A stretch of DNA of 64,000 nt from Oegoconia quadripuncta (Eukaryota; Arthropoda; Insecta; Lepidoptera; Autostichidae), in contig OX438757.1 of NCBI GenBank assembly GCA_949316235.1, positions 11,464,657 through 11,528,656 of the forward strand, read 5' to 3'. Shown here in pieces: positions 7,986-17,842 of the stretch. A program made the translations under genes and the position numbers. The number at the start of each line of letters is the position of its first letter. Position 1 is the first letter of the stretch. The notes under the pieces are model-generated. The model searched no databases, was not told the origin of the DNA, and was given only the letters and a program-made list of their open reading frames with translations.

Positions 7986-10900
7986 TTAAAAGTGTTCACT
8001 TTTTCTTAATTTATAGTGTCCCCAAGCTAGAGTATCAGTACAATTTTCCAGTAAATGCCTTTTGGTGTCATTATGCGATAAAGAAATCTTATTAATTTTT
8101 TGGGTATAAATTACATGTTTAATAGATTTGAATCGCAACATCTCAGAAATGTGAATCTTTTTTTGGAATAAGCAACTTTTATATTGCTCCATATTAAAAT
8201 TCTTTGTCACATTTTTATTGACACCTTTTGCTTTTGCTGTAAATTTGTGGTCTACATCAATCGCATACATTTTTGATCTCAATCCAACAAACTCTCTAAA
8301 TATTTTTCCATTATTTTCATCTTTAAAGAGACCTAGTTTCTTCCTATTAACTAGCGGTAACCCATACTTATTATCCATGGGATAATCAGATGTATCAAAG
8401 TAAGTCAATAAATCGGGCTTTATGTCATAATATATATTTTTACTATATATCTGATAGATAAGACTATCGGTATCAGTATAAAGTAGTTTTAAATTCTTTT
8501 GAAATTTAATTTTCATATAGTCATAGTGAAAGTCATACATTAATGTTTTCGAAATATCTAATATGCAAAAACCTAAATATATAGGCTTGTTATACAGCAA
8601 TTTAGTTTTTCTTAATTGTATAGCTACCAACGATTCTGAGAAAATTGAAAGACTGTGAAATTCAGGCCTCGATATTAATGATTGAGCACCTTCAACTTTA
8701 CCTCGATTCTCCCAATGTGTGAGTAGTTTTACATTAACCCGTTTTTCGATATTTTCCATAGTTTTTCCAAAGACAGAGTTATTCATTAGTTTATAAAAAT
8801 CCTTTTCAAAGTCTGAGACCGCTAAAGTACGCATATTTGTGTTTAAATCGATGTATTTTTTCAGCCATATACTTTGTTTAAATTTAAGTACTCGGTGTAC
8901 TTTCGTTAATTGTAAACCATATTTTAAACATTGTTTTAGATTCCTATAATGGATGATGTATTTAGTTTTATTGTTTAAATTTAGTATTAATTTTTTTTCT
9001 TTGCTATTTTCAGAGCATAAATTATCCGGACAGAAAGGTAGATCGGAATGAGAATCGTGTAAATTATCAGGATATTGTAAATCAACTTCTAACACGAATC
9101 CATATTCTGAATCATCTGAAACGTTGAAATTAGTATTTACATCAACCCATTCAAACTCACCGATGGGGAGATATTGTGACATAGCCCAACCGTACAGGTT
9201 ATTTGCATCTAGGTAGATCAAATAGGATGAAGGTAATTCATTATTGTAGTCTTCCATGAACATATTATTAGCTTTCGCGTGTCTATTGCTACATTGAGAA
9301 ATACCGCCTCTAATACCTTTTTTTATGAACGCAATTTTGGCAAAATCGGTCAGAAGTTCTAGGTTTACTTTTGTATACTTCAACATGGCATCCCAACTCA
9401 GACCGGGCGCAGTAAAATAATGAGCAGGGTCTAAATCATAAGTAGATAAACATAAACTTCTGAAATTCTCAAATATGTCAGTTAGTAATAAGACGTCGGT
9501 TTTTAAATATAAATCTGAGTAATCAGACATATTTTTACAATTAAAATGATTCCATACGTCTTCTGCGTGTTTATAACTTTCCAGTGAAACATGCTCATTT
9601 ACCAGCGAGTTATAAAATTTATCTTGGGCTGGAAGATAATCTTGTTTTAATATATTAAATGAAGTCATATATTCATAAGGGAAAATGCCTTTCCTAGTCA
9701 AACGCTTAAAATCTTCTTGATCCGGAAAATTTTTATGGAGTTCATGAAATTTGTCGGTTTTAAGATTTTGTGCTAACTTTTCCAAACTACACGACATGAA
9801 TTTAAAAGAATCTAAAAATCTCAAGGTCATAGTATTATTTAAAACATTAATTTTTTTTGAAAATGATATATACTTTTCCTTGTTTTGGGGAATTATTTCA
9901 ATATCTCCCTCATCAAAATTCAGCGCGTGAACAATGAAATGTGCATCATAATTATTTAAGTTGTGCAAAAAGACAGGAACAAACCGGGGAGCTCTATAAT
10001 TAGAAGCACACATCGAGTGAGCAACTCCTTTGTACAAGCCAGTATACCAATCACAATATACCGTGGAATCATTTTTCAATTCACTTTCACAAATAAAACA
10101 TACCCTACTTTGTAACACATCCCGATTATTTTCGGTGGTCAATGGCACTGGACATATCTGAAAGGAGTTTTTTCGACAGATGTTAATTAAATCATTTTTA
10201 AGAAATTTCATAAAAACCTGGGCACAATCTTCACCCGTATACTTTCTATAAACAGAAAGTTGATCATTGTATGAACATTTAATATAATAGCCGAAACTAT
10301 ACACTTCGTGTTTTTGTATATTGGCTGTGAAGGATTTAGATGGGTCGTTTTTACATGTTTGTATGGGCTTTAAAAATGATTCGAAATCTGCGTACACTAC
10401 AAACGGAATTTTTAATTTTTTCTCATAATTGTTGAAGGCTAATCTGTTATTAGGTAGCGGTTCTCCACACCATATGGTTTTCCTCGGCTTGTCATTTGGT
10501 AAATCAGTTTTTATATGATTACAATCGAACTGATAGTGATTGTTTAACTGTTCCTGTGTTGGAAAATACAGCAAACAGCCGTCACAGATATAAACAGCGC
10601 CGTGTCTCGCAGTGATTTGATTACTAACTAATCTAGATAAATTCTTTATGTAGCAGTAATGGCCCCAGTTACTAGCACCATTTTTCAAATATAATAAATT
10701 AATGTGAGTTTCTTTTCGATGTTTCGTGAAGTATAAAGGCCCAATGATTTGGTTTTTTTTCTCTTTAGCAACATATTCTAAACCGAAAACGTTTAAGCTG
10801 ATATTATTTAGCTGTTCAAATTTATGAATATCTTTAAGTTTCATCGGGAAAGGAATGTTTGTGAAATTTAATTTGTTTTTATGACTTAAATATGACGTTA

Positions 10901-12342
10901 CTCTGTCAGAATGTTGAGCAGCTGGATATAGTGCGGAAAGTACAGCCCATTGAAAACATTGTTGGTCATTATTTTTAACATTTACGATGGCTTTTTTGTG
11001 TTTTATATCAAGAGGCAAGTCTATATAGGAGGAACCGCGTAAAGGGTTAAATTTATTAACATTCATATCAAGATATATGATTTTCTCCAAACTCCAACCG
11101 CTGTCTTTCTTTTCAAAATTACTAACTTTTTCAGAAATTTCTTTAAAAATTAATGAAATTATGCTATCAGGATCATCCCCCACGCAATAGCTATAATTAA
11201 AAGTTTGAAAGTCAAAAGAATTGTGTAAATCTTTTGTTTGTTGCACAAAATCGGCATGTAAAATAAAATTTACCTTGATGAGGGTTAAATCACTAATGCA
11301 TTTGCTCATCAGTTGTAATAAAGTGGATTTTATTCCTAATAGAAATGATTCAGGCGTTTCGACTTCTAAATGTAATATATTGGAGTCTGAAGTTATTCGG
11401 TAAGTTTTTACCCTTTGTCCAAATGCACTCTCAATAACCTGAACATTTGCTAAGTTATCGTGAACAGTAATTAAATTATTTTTATGTAAATTACTCTTTA
11501 AATGGCTAGAAAAATATCGCTTGCTGACTGACACTTTACATATGGTACATTCTACTATTAGTTTATCTAAGTAACTCACAGTTGGGGGCACTATTCTTGA
11601 TGTTGATGGTTCTTGATAATCTTGACATTCTAGTGTTCGACGAGTCTTCGAAGCAGTTCCTTCACATGATTCCGATTTTCTTTTCCCGCCAACTTGAGAA
11701 CTCGATCTGTAAAGAGGTGCATAGGTTAATAAGTATAGGTTAAAGTAAACATTCAAAATTAATATTACAATCGAGAACTCGATTATAATACTCACATTGC
11801 ACAGCTTGCAATATGCTTGCATTAGCATAACACCATCAATTTCATCGGTCTCTCCAGTAGTCACATAATTTTTTTTTGAATGACCACGACAAGGTGTATA
11901 ATAGGGCATAATCTCTAAGTCCTCCAACATGGCATTAGGCAGTTTGTGACTAATATACCACATTCTAATACAACGATGAAATTTACTTATTATAAGTAAT
12001 TTATTTAATGATAGTATTTCATCAGTCGACAAAGACAACATTGTTCTAAATTCAAAACTACGAATTAATTGTTAGTGATACCAATACCCCAGAACAACTC
12101 GTTTATATACCGACCCATACTCGCCCCCTCTACATTAGTTTGGTACATGTTCATACAAGTTACTCGTTCGGGTATAGAATCATAACAATAAAAACAAGGG
12201 AAAAAAAAACTTACGATTTTGTTGGTCCTTGGTTTGCGACATCATCGTAGAGTTCATAGAGTTGTCGGTCGATTTCGTCTTGTTCGGCTTCGAGACACAG
12301 TCGTACCAGTTGGTCATCGTATTGAGTTTCGAAGTGTGCCAT
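7986..12342 (-). CDS. Protein-primed family B DNA polymerase (spliced; exons 12215-12342 and 7986-11706)
   Basis: This copies the linear element by protein priming. The main exon is open to 7986. In the unspliced frame that starts at 12041 (1351 codons), the visible parts are: C2H2 finger (C165, C168, H180, H186); an OTU-like patch with NDQQCFQW (C362) and a later His461; a second finger (C486, C489, H502, C507/H509); ExoI D552/E554 in YADFESF; ExoII NLNNYD (about 694-699); ExoIII YLKTD (845-849); Pol A YLDANNLYG (D945); Pol B MNNSVFGKTMEN; and Pol C YTDTDS (D1190, D1192). The 5' end is best explained by splicing: a 42-codon exon from ATG 12342 in the TIR ends in phase 2 at a GTAAGT donor (12214) and joins an acceptor after CTCTTTACAG (11707). 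The expected length is 1282 aa. The alternative is an unspliced start at 12041, which would include intron-like hydrophobic residues. Confidence 0.88.
11796..12041 (-). CDS. Alternative frame inside the polymerase intron (82 codons up to a second donor)
   Basis: The ATG at 12041 lies about 65 bp downstream of a good TATA box. The frame is open through the intron into the polymerase body, but a perfect GTGAGT donor at 11795 suggests it may end as an exon there. Joining it to the acceptor at 11707 (an 89-bp intron) puts it out of the polymerase frame, and it then stops after 14 further codons (TGA near 11663). The region ends with a CxxC-like stretch (AYCKLCN). Either this is an alternative N terminus of the unspliced polymerase, or a small separate protein sharing the acceptor. 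I cannot choose from sequence alone. Confidence 0.4.
12101..12110 (-). promoter_or_regulatory. TATA box (GTATATAAAC) inside the polymerase intron
   Basis: The minus strand reads GGTATATAAACG about 60-70 bp before the ATG at 12041. It is a strong match to an insect TATA box and lies just inside the TIR boundary. It would drive an internal transcript distinct from the one that starts in the TIR. Confidence 0.55.
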
Positions 12343-12386
12343 CCTTCTGCCTGCGTTAGACAAATGTATCTCTCGGTGGCATGTGG

Positions 12387-12394
12387 CTTATATG
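12387..12394 (-). promoter_or_regulatory. Possible TATA box before the polymerase leader exon (right TIR copy)
   Basis: This is the mirror image of 568-575, lying 45-52 bp upstream of the ATG at 12342. Both TIRs therefore carry the same promoter for two different genes. Confidence 0.45.
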
Positions 12395-12438
12395 AGGTGT
12401 ATCTTATAGACAGGTATAAAACGGTGGGGAACGAAAAA

Positions 12439-12444
12439 TTTATT
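12439..12444 (-). terminator. Polyadenylation signal AATAAA for the right TIR gene
   Basis: This is the mirror image of 518-523, lying 109 bp downstream of the stop codon at 12553. Confidence 0.5.
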
Positions 12445-12552
12445 GCTGTTTTTCAGTAGAGTCTGCGTCGCGACAGTTAATGTGCTAAGAAGAAACCCAT
12501 AAATTATAACGTTGCTCTATTGGGAGTCGCAAGAAACGGGCTATTCCAGGAA

Positions 12553-13129
12553 TTATTTCTTATCCGCTGTTATGTAGTACTTTGTGCAGTCGGTCTTCGT
12601 TGCCACCTGTTTTGTTATATTGTAAATTAAATCTCTTACATTTCGGTAATGCTTGTCGTCTTCTGAGGCGTAATATTTAACACGAACATCTGCATATTTC
12701 CAGTAATCAATTGGTTGAACATCTTTCAACTTTTTCATCTCATACACTTCTATTTTAATGAGATGACTCGCTGAGGATCCGTCATCATTATTCGATGAAA
12801 TGTATGAAGTTCCTTCTCCGTTAGCTTGGGCAATATTGGAAGACTGTAGTCGGACCCTCTTTTTCTTGGGCTTCTCAAAGAAACAATCAATGTTTCTCTT
12901 AGCAATGTTTTGCTTGACCTTCAAGGCAGGAGGATCTTGAGTTTCATCATCGTCGCTTAGATCGGCAGTAGGAAAGTAATAGTTCTTAAAGGTGTAATCA
13001 CTGTCAGGAATCGACGTCTGAAACGAGCAGAAAACGAAGGTTAGGTCAAGCAATTGCATCGAAACAGATCGTCCAGGTAAAGTAGACAACACATAAACAA
13101 TGTAGTTACAGACAAAAACTTACCGACAT
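12553..13129 (-). CDS. TIR-encoded 156-aa protein with nuclear localisation signal, spliced (exons 13124-13129 and 12553-13017)
   Basis: The ATG at 13129 is followed by one more codon and then a GTAAGT donor at 13123. A pyrimidine-rich CTCGTTTCAG acceptor ends at 13018, and the 106-bp intron is in phase 0. The second exon opens TSIPDSDYTF, followed by the acidic LSDDDETQD and the basic KPKKKRVR cluster. Without splicing, the frame starts inside the intron with MLSTLPGRSV, and exon 2 has no early methionine, so splicing is the better model. The family is not recognised. It is probably nuclear because of the basic cluster. The same gene lies in the left TIR, so the element carries two copies. 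A TATTTAAA box lies 106-113 bp upstream of the ATG. Confidence 0.72.
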
Positions 13130-13234
13130 GACAGAAAGCGTAGTTTAACACTTTTCACTATGAAATGTACGACTGTGTCTCGAGGCGAGGCGGGCGATCG
13201 AATTTGGACTGTGGTGCTGTACAAGCCGTCTCGC

Positions 13235-13242
13235 TTTAAATA
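13235..13242 (-). promoter_or_regulatory. TATA-like box (TATTTAAA) at the outer end of the right TIR
   Basis: The minus strand reads GGGTATTTAAAGCG about 106-113 bp before the ATG at 13129 and about 40 bp inside the inferred element end. It would drive the TIR gene inwards. Just outside it, GTGGTGATACCAC (13259-13270) is a small palindrome near the terminus. Confidence 0.45.
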
Positions 13243-13283
13243 CCCTATCCAGGTAGAGTGGTGATACCACATACGTAGTAGCT

Positions 13284-13873
13284 ATTAAGAATTAACCCTA
13301 CATATTTATTATTGAATCGAATTAAAAAATTAAGAAAAAATACTGCGTATGCCGCAGATGGCGATCTAAAGAATAACTAACATAAATAAATTTGACAGTG
13401 GGTGATCGTTATCATTTCATCTAAAGGCGTACACATTCCAACGTGACGAGCAAAAAAGTCTCACCTGTTTCCAAATCTTACTAGGAAAAAATGGTATACT
13501 ATAATGAAATAACTTAAATTACGAAGTTTCTATTCACCGTAAAAGGTGCATGTTTTTTGTCGACTACTGCCATAAATATAAATTGATCATAAATTAGAAA
13601 ACTAAATAAAAGAATAATGGAAAGGCAGTTTCATTGCTGACAATAAATTTAATTTTTTTCCATATTAAAAACATACACCTGCTGTAATCGCTATGCTTAC
13701 CATGAACAAGTTCAGACTTGTATCAGTTGTAGGTACACAAAAGCGCCAAAAGCCGAGGAGTTATCGTCCACTTGATTTATGTGTGAACCTATTATTAGGT
13801 TAGATAAGGACAATTTTTTACTAGCCATTATAATTAGCAAACAAAGTTAACTGACAAATCCGTCAATAACGAC
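13284..13873. other. AT-rich host DNA, no feature seen
   Basis: This is the flank of the element. I see no open frame, repeat match or RNA gene. Confidence 0.5.
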
Positions 13874-14087
13874 CCAATTAAAGCCGCCAATGAGACCGTG
13901 AAAGGGGGAACACACCGTGGTGACCTTTTTTTAGGGGGAGGGCCCGGGGCTGGTCCAGAACTCTCGAATACGTACTACTACCAATTAAAGCCGCCAATGA
14001 GACCGTGAAAGGGGGAACACACCGTGGTGACCTTTTTTTAGGGGGAGGGCCCGGGGCTGGTCCAGAACTCTCGAATACGTACTACTC
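13874..14087 (+). repeat. Two tandem copies of a 107-bp G-rich unit
   Basis: The units 13874-13980 and 13981-14087 look identical. Each holds AAAGGGGGAACACACC, a run of T and then GGGGGAGGGCCCGGGG. The G-rich core contrasts with the AT-rich surroundings. The origin is not recognised. Confidence 0.85.
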
Positions 14088-14230
14088 TGGGTCACTTTTA
14101 TATGGGGAGTCGAAATTTTTTTTCATAATTTTCACGATACCTAAGATGCGGCTTAGTATCCTTTTTTCGACTGTTCTATATAAGTTCGGCCTAAGGGGCA
14201 GTTTATAGACGAACACATCTCATACGCGGT

Positions 14231-14260
14231 TAAGTCTACCACACTATAGTGGTAGACTTA
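14231..14260. repeat. Short hairpin (12-bp arms, 6-nt loop)
   Basis: TAAGTCTACCAC and its reverse complement GTGGTAGACTTA flank ACTATA. Confidence 0.8.
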
Positions 14261-14316
14261 TCCGAAAAAATCATATTCACAAATAACACAAAAATTCAAA
14301 TTCATATTCCCCAAAT

Positions 14317-14416
14317 AAGATGGGGTTTCCGGGTAAGTACGCTTCCACCTTCGACCTCTTCTTCACTTCATCAGGTGTGATTCAGCTCAAGTACTAACTC
14401 GTGCTTAAAAAAAAGA
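14317..14416 (+). repeat. 3' fragment of tRNA-derived SINE family A
   Basis: It contains GGGGTTTCCGGGTAAGTACG, the CTTCCACCTTCGACCTC block and an A-rich end, matching the 3' part of the full copies at 17379 and 20498. Confidence 0.75.
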
Positions 14417-16964
14417 GCCTCTGAATTTAGCCTCGGACATGGTGAAGCTATAAGGGTTCCTTGTTGACTACGGAACCTTAGAAACTGTCATTTTGGCGCG
14501 CTGCAATGCCACAGATAAAATACAAATACTACACTGATATACCTATTTACAAGTGGGTTAAAAATTACATAAATCGACAGGAAATTTTCCTATTACACGA
14601 ATTGTTAATGCGGCTTATTTAGATGCCCCTGTTCTATGTAGTTAGCCCATTTTCATTAAACACTGACTACAATTTGCAAGGAAAAATCGTTGCACAAAAC
14701 TACAGACGTGTTAGGTACTTGGCAGACCTGCTTCCTAGATTCAGTATTAAAGATAAATATGTTGCAGACTGTCTGATTTCTTCGAGTTCGAACGTCAATA
14801 ATGGAGTGGAAAGCAAAAAGTTAGCTTCGGCAAGTTATCAATTGTGTCTACCGAGTTGGAGCAGGAGTTTTTCATTCATTTATTGCACGCAGAACTTAAG
14901 AAATTCTTAATGGTTATTCTCTTGCTCGCATTTGATATAAAAGGTGAACTTTGTCACTATCGCGGTCTTTGTGGTCTTCTATTTGTTTGGTAAAGTGCAA
15001 TTTTCACTAAATCGATTGTCTAGAATGTAAATGGATTTGAAAAGGAATTGTTGGGATGTTCGTATTTGTAGAAGAAAGAATAAGATCGCGCGTTTTGTTA
15101 CGTCATATTTGACTCGTATAGTTACGTATTGGCACATAATGCCAGTTATAGAACAATAATTTTGTATGTATTTATCTATGTATGCGCAATTCTTTGAAAG
15201 TTATTTTAAAATTACTAAACATTCGTGGACAGTGGGAAACCAACAGTACCAACACCAACAATTCACGTGTGTCAGAATTGTATCCAGGCTGTTACCCGGC
15301 GGATTTAAGTTGAATAGATATATTTCTACCGTCTTTTCAGCTATATTACTCTTTCCGAATTCATTGTTTCGTGACAGGCGCCATTCCTCCGAGACTGCCT
15401 CAGTTTCAATGCTCAATGTGTGATCGCTGTGCTGTAACTTACAAAGAAATTGCAAAGGCTTTTCTAGTGGAAAAGTTTTATCTTTACCAATATTTTTGTT
15501 AGTTTTTAGGTAAGCACATTTTTAGAACTATTTTGGTCGTTTCGGCTTTCGAGATTATTTTTTTTAAACCGAATTAAAAGCAGAACTTTATAAGTTTTTA
15601 AGGCTTTGCCTGTATGGCCACCTACATTCCTAAGCCCGTATTAATAAACCGTTCTCAAGATTGAGATGACATTAAATTGACGCTTGAGAATCTGTTGCAT
15701 ATTTAAAACACTATAAAATAAATTGTGTTGAGATTGTAAGAGAACGGTTGAAGCGGTTTTTTTCTTCTAATGCTGGTATTTGCTTGTTGGTTAAATTATT
15801 TACAGATGTTTTGTTACTATAACGAATCTATGTGGGATCTCGGTCATCTATTTATTATAGCTGATTTTTTTAGCATCAGTAGTTCGATGACTTTTTGGTT
15901 TGACTATTGTGTACGGATTATTTTTGCACTCGTATATAGCACACGTAGCTCAGAAAAAATATACAAGTCCTATTTTAAAATAGAATGATTAATCATTCTA
16001 AAAATGAGCGATGTTCTTGTATTTGTTCTTAAAATTGGCGAAGGATGGCGCTCATCGAACTTTTCCGTAATTGAAATTGCCAAAAAGTTGGCAGATGCAT
16101 TTTCATGCCTGTGGTAGTATTTTGTCTATGGCACGGATTGTAACATTTTTTTTAATCTACGAAGTACAGAACGGCAAACAAAACAACCATAATGCATCCG
16201 CAACAGCCTCTGAGTCAATTGTAAAAAAGATTTTTTCGTTGGATAAAGTTATCACTTGAAAGTTGCATTGTTAGCTTGAAAGTTTAAACCAATTTCAAAT
16301 GGTGTAGACACCGTTTTCCCGTGGAAAATATCTATGAGAAAAAATGAAGACAGCGACCTTAAAAAGTTGATTTTTAAAATTACCTCAGACTATCTTTTTA
16401 TAGACAACATGGGTTGCCAGTGCCATCTATCGATGTATTTGGAACTGTTAATTTGTTTATAAGCTATCTTGAAAATCGTTCTAAATAAAATCTAAACTTT
16501 AAACGTACAATTACATGTATTTTAAACGAAAGTTAAACCAGCCGTTTTTGAGAAGTTGAATTTCAAATGTCTCCACAGAGTTGAGGTCTCATACATTTCA
16601 GTGGGCCCTCTTTTACTGAAAATTTAAATATTAGTCTTTATTGTTCCACATAACCTCGCCCCATCGACCTCAACCCCATAAAGGTGAGTTTCATGTGTAA
16701 CTGAATAATGAAAATAACTCGGATTGTATTACATTCCTCTTTAAACGCGGTCCAGGTAAATAGACGAGGGATAGCAACACCTCGCGACCCTTTTGTTATT
16801 TGCAGAATTTTAATAGAAAGGTCGGTCGTCGCTCTGTACTTTTACCCTAAAGGTACAGTCATTCATGTTTTCATCGAGAACTGTTTCCAGGGACTCGCAT
16901 ATTATCGTAACAGGTATAATGTTTCTAGGGACTTTGAATATCATTGTATATGTATAATGGGTAG
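14417..16964. other. 2.5 kb without a recognised gene
   Basis: AT-rich. Open frames at 14623-14910 and on both strands of 15166-15455 are short and show no known domain. The 15.2-15.45 kb stretch is less AT-rich and could be an old gene or repeat remnant (its minus-strand frame contains WFPTVHECLVI), but I cannot assign it. Confidence 0.4.
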
Positions 16965-17045
16965 TGTGGTTCCCAGCAGAGTCGATAGGACCAACTCGGC
17001 TTTTTCCGTGGGTGGGGTAAAAGGCGACTGGGACCAACGAGTGTC
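16965..17045 (+). repeat. Fragment of a dispersed repeat (GTAAAAGGCGACT motif)
   Basis: The block ACCAACTCGGC...CCGTGGGTGGGGTAAAAGGC recurs in degenerate form at 31886-31990, 35345-35420 and 45900-46020. It belongs to a repeat family common in Lepidoptera, probably a LINE remnant. Confidence 0.55.
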
Positions 17046-17111
17046 CAGTGATGGGCCGCAGCGTCATTCGTCCGATACAAATCGCGGCGTGGGAGAGGCT
17101 CTGTGTATACA

Positions 17112-17318
17112 GTACCAGATTTCCGCCCGTGGCTTCGTCCGCGCGTAACTTTATCGCGGAAATTTGTTTATCCCGCGGGAACTACCCACTTTATCGGGAT
17201 CAAACTACCCTATGTCTTAATCCAGGGTATGTTCTACCTATATACTAAATTTGTTCCAAATCTGTTTCGCCATGATTGAGCAACAAACATCCAAAGTTTC
17301 GCATTTATAATATTAGTT
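17112..17318 (-). repeat. Helitron-like non-autonomous element, minus strand
   Basis: It is the reverse complement of the family whose best copy is at 34034-34261. It shares the TTATCCCGCGGGAACTACCC block, the TTAATCCAGGGTAT block and the terminal TTTATAATATTAGTTA. Confidence 0.7.
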
Positions 17319-17378
17319 AATTAGTTTTTTTTTATGATTAATTGGATTCGCGTTTGACCACAATTGACCACAACAAAC
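17319..17378. repeat. Older repeat split by a SINE (left part; right part 17672-17720)
   Basis: ATGATTAATTGGATTCGCGT and TTGACCACAAT before the SINE, and CAATCTCACCTGATGGAAAG after it, form one continuous stretch at 25371-25420. The SINE at 17379 therefore landed inside an older repeat copy. Confidence 0.65.
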
Positions 17379-17671
17379 CGCCTCCGTAGCTCAATGTAAA
17401 CAACATTTGGTTTACGATTTGGAGATCGCGGGTTCGACCCCCAGCGGAGTACATGTTTAAGTACTCGGTTTGGTTGATGGTAGGGCATTTTAAATGTCCG
17501 CCTGGCTAGCTACCACTATGTTAATAGCATTGTTGTGTTCCGGTTATCAGAGATAAGATAGCCTGTCCTCCAAATGCGTTGGGGTTTCCGGGTCAGTACG
17601 CTTCCACCTTTGACCTCATCTTCACTTAACATTAGGTGTGATTGAGGTCAAATACCAAACAATAAAAAAAA
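17379..17671 (+). repeat. tRNA-derived SINE family A, nearly full length
   Basis: It starts CCGCCTCCGTAGCTCAATGT, with a B-box-like GGTTCGACCCC near 17434. The body contains TAGGGCATTTTAAATGTCC, the TTGTGTTCCGGTTATCAGAG block and GTGTGATTGAGGTCAA, ending in an A-rich tail. It is not a functional tRNA gene. Confidence 0.85.
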
Positions 17672-17842
17672 CAATCTCACCTGATGGAAAGTCACTACGA
17701 CACCATGTTTTAAACATTCGTCCCGATAGAATCCGTAACTCGGCTGGTAGAGCATTATATATTTTTGCAGAGATAGAAGACTTACTTTTATTAGCTTAAG
17801 TTTCGATATTGTGGAGAAAACACTAATACGACCTGTTTCGAC

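Larger units (their letters stand above)
11707..12214 (-). other. Predicted 508-bp intron of the polymerase gene
   Basis: The donor GTAAGT lies at 12214-12209 and the acceptor CTCTTTACAG ends at 11707, preceded by a branch-like TATTAAC. The donor leaves two bases of a codon and the acceptor supplies the third in the polymerase frame. Without splicing, the leader exon stops at once (TAA at 12211-12213). Confidence 0.7.
1..13283. mobile_element. Maverick/Polinton (adintovirus-type) element, left end outside window
   Basis: The element carries the hallmark Polinton set: protein-primed DNA polymerase B, retrovirus-like integrase, FtsK/HerA-type packaging ATPase, adenain-like protease, and major and minor capsid proteins, bounded by long terminal inverted repeats. 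Base k pairs with base 12962-k, so the centre of symmetry is near 6481. The right boundary is inferred: Polinton ends usually read AG...CT, and a CT lies at 13282-13283. The left end must lie a similar distance beyond base 1, so the full length would be about 13.6 kb. That is short for classical Polintons (15-20 kb) and fits insect adintoviruses. All core genes are open and the TIR stretches compared are identical, so the copy looks young. The boundary itself is uncertain by tens of bases. Confidence 0.93.
12253..13283 (-). repeat. Right terminal inverted repeat of the Polinton
   Basis: Bases 12253-12961 mirror 709-1. The part from 12962 outwards has no counterpart inside the window but continues the same gene and its promoter, so it should still be TIR. 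The outer limit at 13283 is a guess based on the usual AG/CT Polinton termini. If it is right, the TIR is about 1.03 kb. Confidence 0.8.

Noticed and set aside
11707..11795. Hydrophobic stretch near the start of the long polymerase frame read as a membrane segment
   Set aside because: It lies between good splice sites and looks like translated AT-rich intron; the membrane reading is unlikely.
12229..12459. Minus/plus shadow frames in the TIRs (503-715 and 12229-12459)
   Set aside because: They are antisense to the leader exon and lie in both TIRs only because the DNA is duplicated.
15166..15455. Open frames on both strands as a host exon
   Set aside because: I could not match either frame to a known protein, and no paired splice sites are clear.
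17379..17450. tRNA genes (heads of SINE copies at 17379, 17843, 20498, 23869, 48250, 63449)
   Set aside because: They have B-box-like words but belong to longer dispersed repeats with A-rich tails, and I see no proper cloverleaf.
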